This document shows, piece by piece, positions 62,326-64,000 of a DNA stretch of 64,000 nt. The notes beneath the pieces are model-generated. The model ran no database searches. It had not been told where the DNA came from and saw nothing but the letters and a program-made list of their open reading frames with translations. Where the stretch lies: assembly GCA_019843655.1 (NCBI GenBank), contig JACDQD010000005.1, positions 30,886,954 through 30,950,953 on the forward strand, given 5' to 3'. The DNA is from Lethocerus indicus. Lineage: Eukaryota; Arthropoda; Insecta; Hemiptera; Belostomatidae. The position numbers were made by a program, and so were the translations under genes. Positions within the stretch are counted from its first letter, which is position 1; every line of letters begins with the position of its first letter.

Positions 62326-62643
62326 ATATATATATTTTGATAGGAATATGTTTGCGGGTGAGAGAGAGAGATAGAGAGAGAGAGACAGAGACGTGCAGAC
62401 TGGTGCGGTGGCGAATGGGAAACTGCTATTAGTTCAATCTTCAGGCGAGACTCTTGGGTAGATAGTCAACCCGAAGATGGGACTAGTAGCAGGTTCAAAG
62501 GTCGGCCCCTGTGGATGTGACGGTGACCCTAGCGTTGCATGACTCTCCTAATTCTCTAATTAAAATTCAATAGCAACCGCCACCGGCCACTCTCTAACTA
62601 TAGTTTTTACCGACGGCCCCTTTTCTTCGAATTCTGTCGGCAG
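59476..62643 (+). other. Nmdar2 intron of about 3.2 kb
   Basis: It is bounded by GTGAAA and GAATTCTGTCGGCAG. The two exons join as GTLE to NGKWNGLI, as expected for GluN2, so no coding exon need be missing. It contains a mixed TA/CATA tract and an AG tract near its 3' end. I see nothing else of note. Confidence 0.85.
62291..62390 (+). repeat. Compound TA/GTATA and (AG)n microsatellite
   Basis: An alternating TATATGTATG tract (62291-62336) is followed by an interrupted AG tract (62359-62390). It lies about 250 bases before the fourth exon. Confidence 0.88.
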
Positions 62644-62827
62644 AACGGAAAGTGGAACGGTCTGATCGCCGAACTGGTGAACAGGAAGACGGACATGGTG
62701 ATGACTTCGCTGATGATCAACTCGGAGCGAGAGGCGGTCGTCGACTTTTCAGTCCCCTTCATGGAAACTGGAATAGCGATAATTGTCGCTAAACGGACCG
62801 GCATCATATCTCCAACCGCATTCCTAG
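62644..62827 (+). CDS. Nmdar2: NMDA receptor subunit 2, exon encoding the end of S1 up to the pre-M1 linker
   Basis: It starts in phase 0 with [20 protein letters not shown] and continues [41 protein letters not shown]. Its last base opens a codon completed downstream, in phase 1, at [21 protein letters not shown] is diagnostic of GluN2 rather than GluN1. The Arg of NSER aligns with the invariant Arg that holds the glutamate alpha-carboxylate, and the Ser of TSL aligns with a second contact. The residue aligned with the vertebrate contact Thr is Met. The first membrane helix, pore loop and S2 are not in the window. The open frame beyond 62827 is intron. Confidence 0.96.
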
Positions 62828-64000
62828 GTACGAAAACAGTTACATTTTCAATACCTATCTATCGGATGTTCGCATTCGTTATTAATTTACAATAAAGTAT
62901 TTTTTAAAACAGGTACGAATTCCTCCCCAATTTCAAATTGATCTTATAATTATCTCTTTCTTTTAAATAGCCGAAATTAAATAATTCGTGGCGCGGGGAT
63001 GCACTTGTCTAAATTTCGACATATTAATGATTGAAAACGCGGTCATGAGCCTTTTTAGCATTTTCAAACCCATATAAAGATGTTTGTATGGCTTTTGTAG
63101 GTTTTAATAGCGTTTATAACCGTGTTCTAGGCGTTTTAAATGGTTTAAATGGACGATTTTATGGGACTGCGTTATCGTTTGTAAGCGTTTATAAACTTTT
63201 TTCGGGCTTCCGTAGCGTACGAAGCGTTTATGAACACGAAGAAACAAAATATTCGATTTTTCAACTTTCGTCTGTAGTTTATCTCATTTTGGGATCACTA
63301 TTGACGGAATATGGGACGAATCAGTTTTTGAAGAAACACAACTTTCGTTTATGGGAGCCGAATATTTTAGGCGTGTTCTAAGCCCTTTAATCCGGCAACT
63401 GTTTATTGGGCCGATCGAACTGGTCCCGCAGTATCCCGTTGATATTTCGCGAGAATAATGAATTAAGTCCTCTTCGACAAACCCAACGACGCCGAAATTG
63501 TTGTATCAACAGTGGACCGACTGCTCTCTGTTTGCCCCTCTGTTTGTTTTTTCTTCCTGCAAATATTAGCTTTCTTTGGGGTGGGGGCGGTGCTATGTTG
63601 TTGATGGTGGTGGGGGGGGGGGGGGCCTGGTTGGAGCTGGAGTGGCGCCCACTCAAGAACACCCAGTTTTAAACCACTGGTTTGCTCGCTAAATATGCGC
63701 CGTTTTGCCAGAATAGCGAAGTCGGCAGGAACAGTATTAAATTCGATTCCGGTCAACACGAACAAAATCACATTTCGCATCGACTCGCTTTTTCGCGCTG
63801 TACCGGACGTTTCAAATCAGAGATTTATCCTTCCACACTCCTCTGATAGTTTCAGTAACGAGACATTTAAATTATTACTTTTAACTACTGCATGCTTTTT
63901 CACACGCATATCGCGATAAAAGAAACCACCCAAAGATGGCACTTTTTACACAACAACAATTATGATCTAAGGGCTAAGAAGATCTCTAGGCCAGCGGCGT
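62828..64000 (+). other. Start of the next Nmdar2 intron, cut by the window edge
   Basis: It begins with a GTACGA donor. No exon encoding the expected EPF motif and first membrane helix is visible before position 64000. A cluster of GCGTTTATAA-like motifs lies at 63100-63235, and a G-rich tract with a poly-G run lies near 63590-63625. Confidence 0.75.
63100..63235 (+). repeat. Cluster of degenerate GCGTTTATAA motifs
   Basis: AGCGTTTATAAC, GGCGTTTTAAAT, GCGTTATCGTTT, AGCGTTTATAAAC and AGCGTTTATGAAC occur at irregular spacing. This could be an old minisatellite or part of an unrecognised repeat. Confidence 0.4.

Overview
This is eukaryotic nuclear DNA, almost certainly from an insect. It is AT-rich and non-coding over most of its length, with long microsatellites and old transposon fragments. 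Embedded in it are a few short, GC-richer, codon-like blocks bounded by good splice sites. No bacterial-style operon, rRNA, convincing tRNA, CRISPR array or viral gene is visible.

The one gene I can support is the middle part of an NMDA-type ionotropic glutamate receptor subunit 2 (Nmdar2/GluN2 family) on the + strand. Four coding exons are present: 18658-18796, 29768-30000, 59334-59475 and 62644-62827. Their splice phases agree at every junction (0, 2, 0, then 1 at the last donor). Together they encode about 230 residues: the end of the amino-terminal domain, the linker, and nearly all of ligand-binding segment S1 up to just before the first membrane helix. Exons for the signal peptide and most of the amino-terminal domain were not found upstream. 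The pore, S2 and C-terminal exons must lie beyond the right edge. The complete introns are about 11.0, 29.3 and 3.2 kb.

The non-coding DNA has structure of its own. There are two internally deleted copies of one Tc1/mariner-like transposon (about 9.3 kb and 55.0 kb), whose deletions start at almost the same place in the transposase. A five-unit array of a 70-71 bp satellite-like repeat lies at 41.6-41.9 kb, with one decayed unit 16 kb away. A 187 bp near-perfect foldback element built from smaller palindromes sits 158 bp upstream of the third exon. Three dispersed repeat families appear only by comparing the window with itself: three copies of one, two of another, and two short copies of a motif containing GAAACCGGTCTAG. 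There are also simple-sequence tracts, a 14 bp minisatellite, some palindromes, and two TATA-plus-initiator candidates inside the 29 kb intron.

I saw no clear undescribed gene system. The items most worth following up are the satellite unit and its dispersed relative, the nested-palindrome foldback, the three-copy dispersed repeat, the shared transposon breakpoint, and receptor ligand-contact positions that differ from the vertebrate GluN2 pattern.
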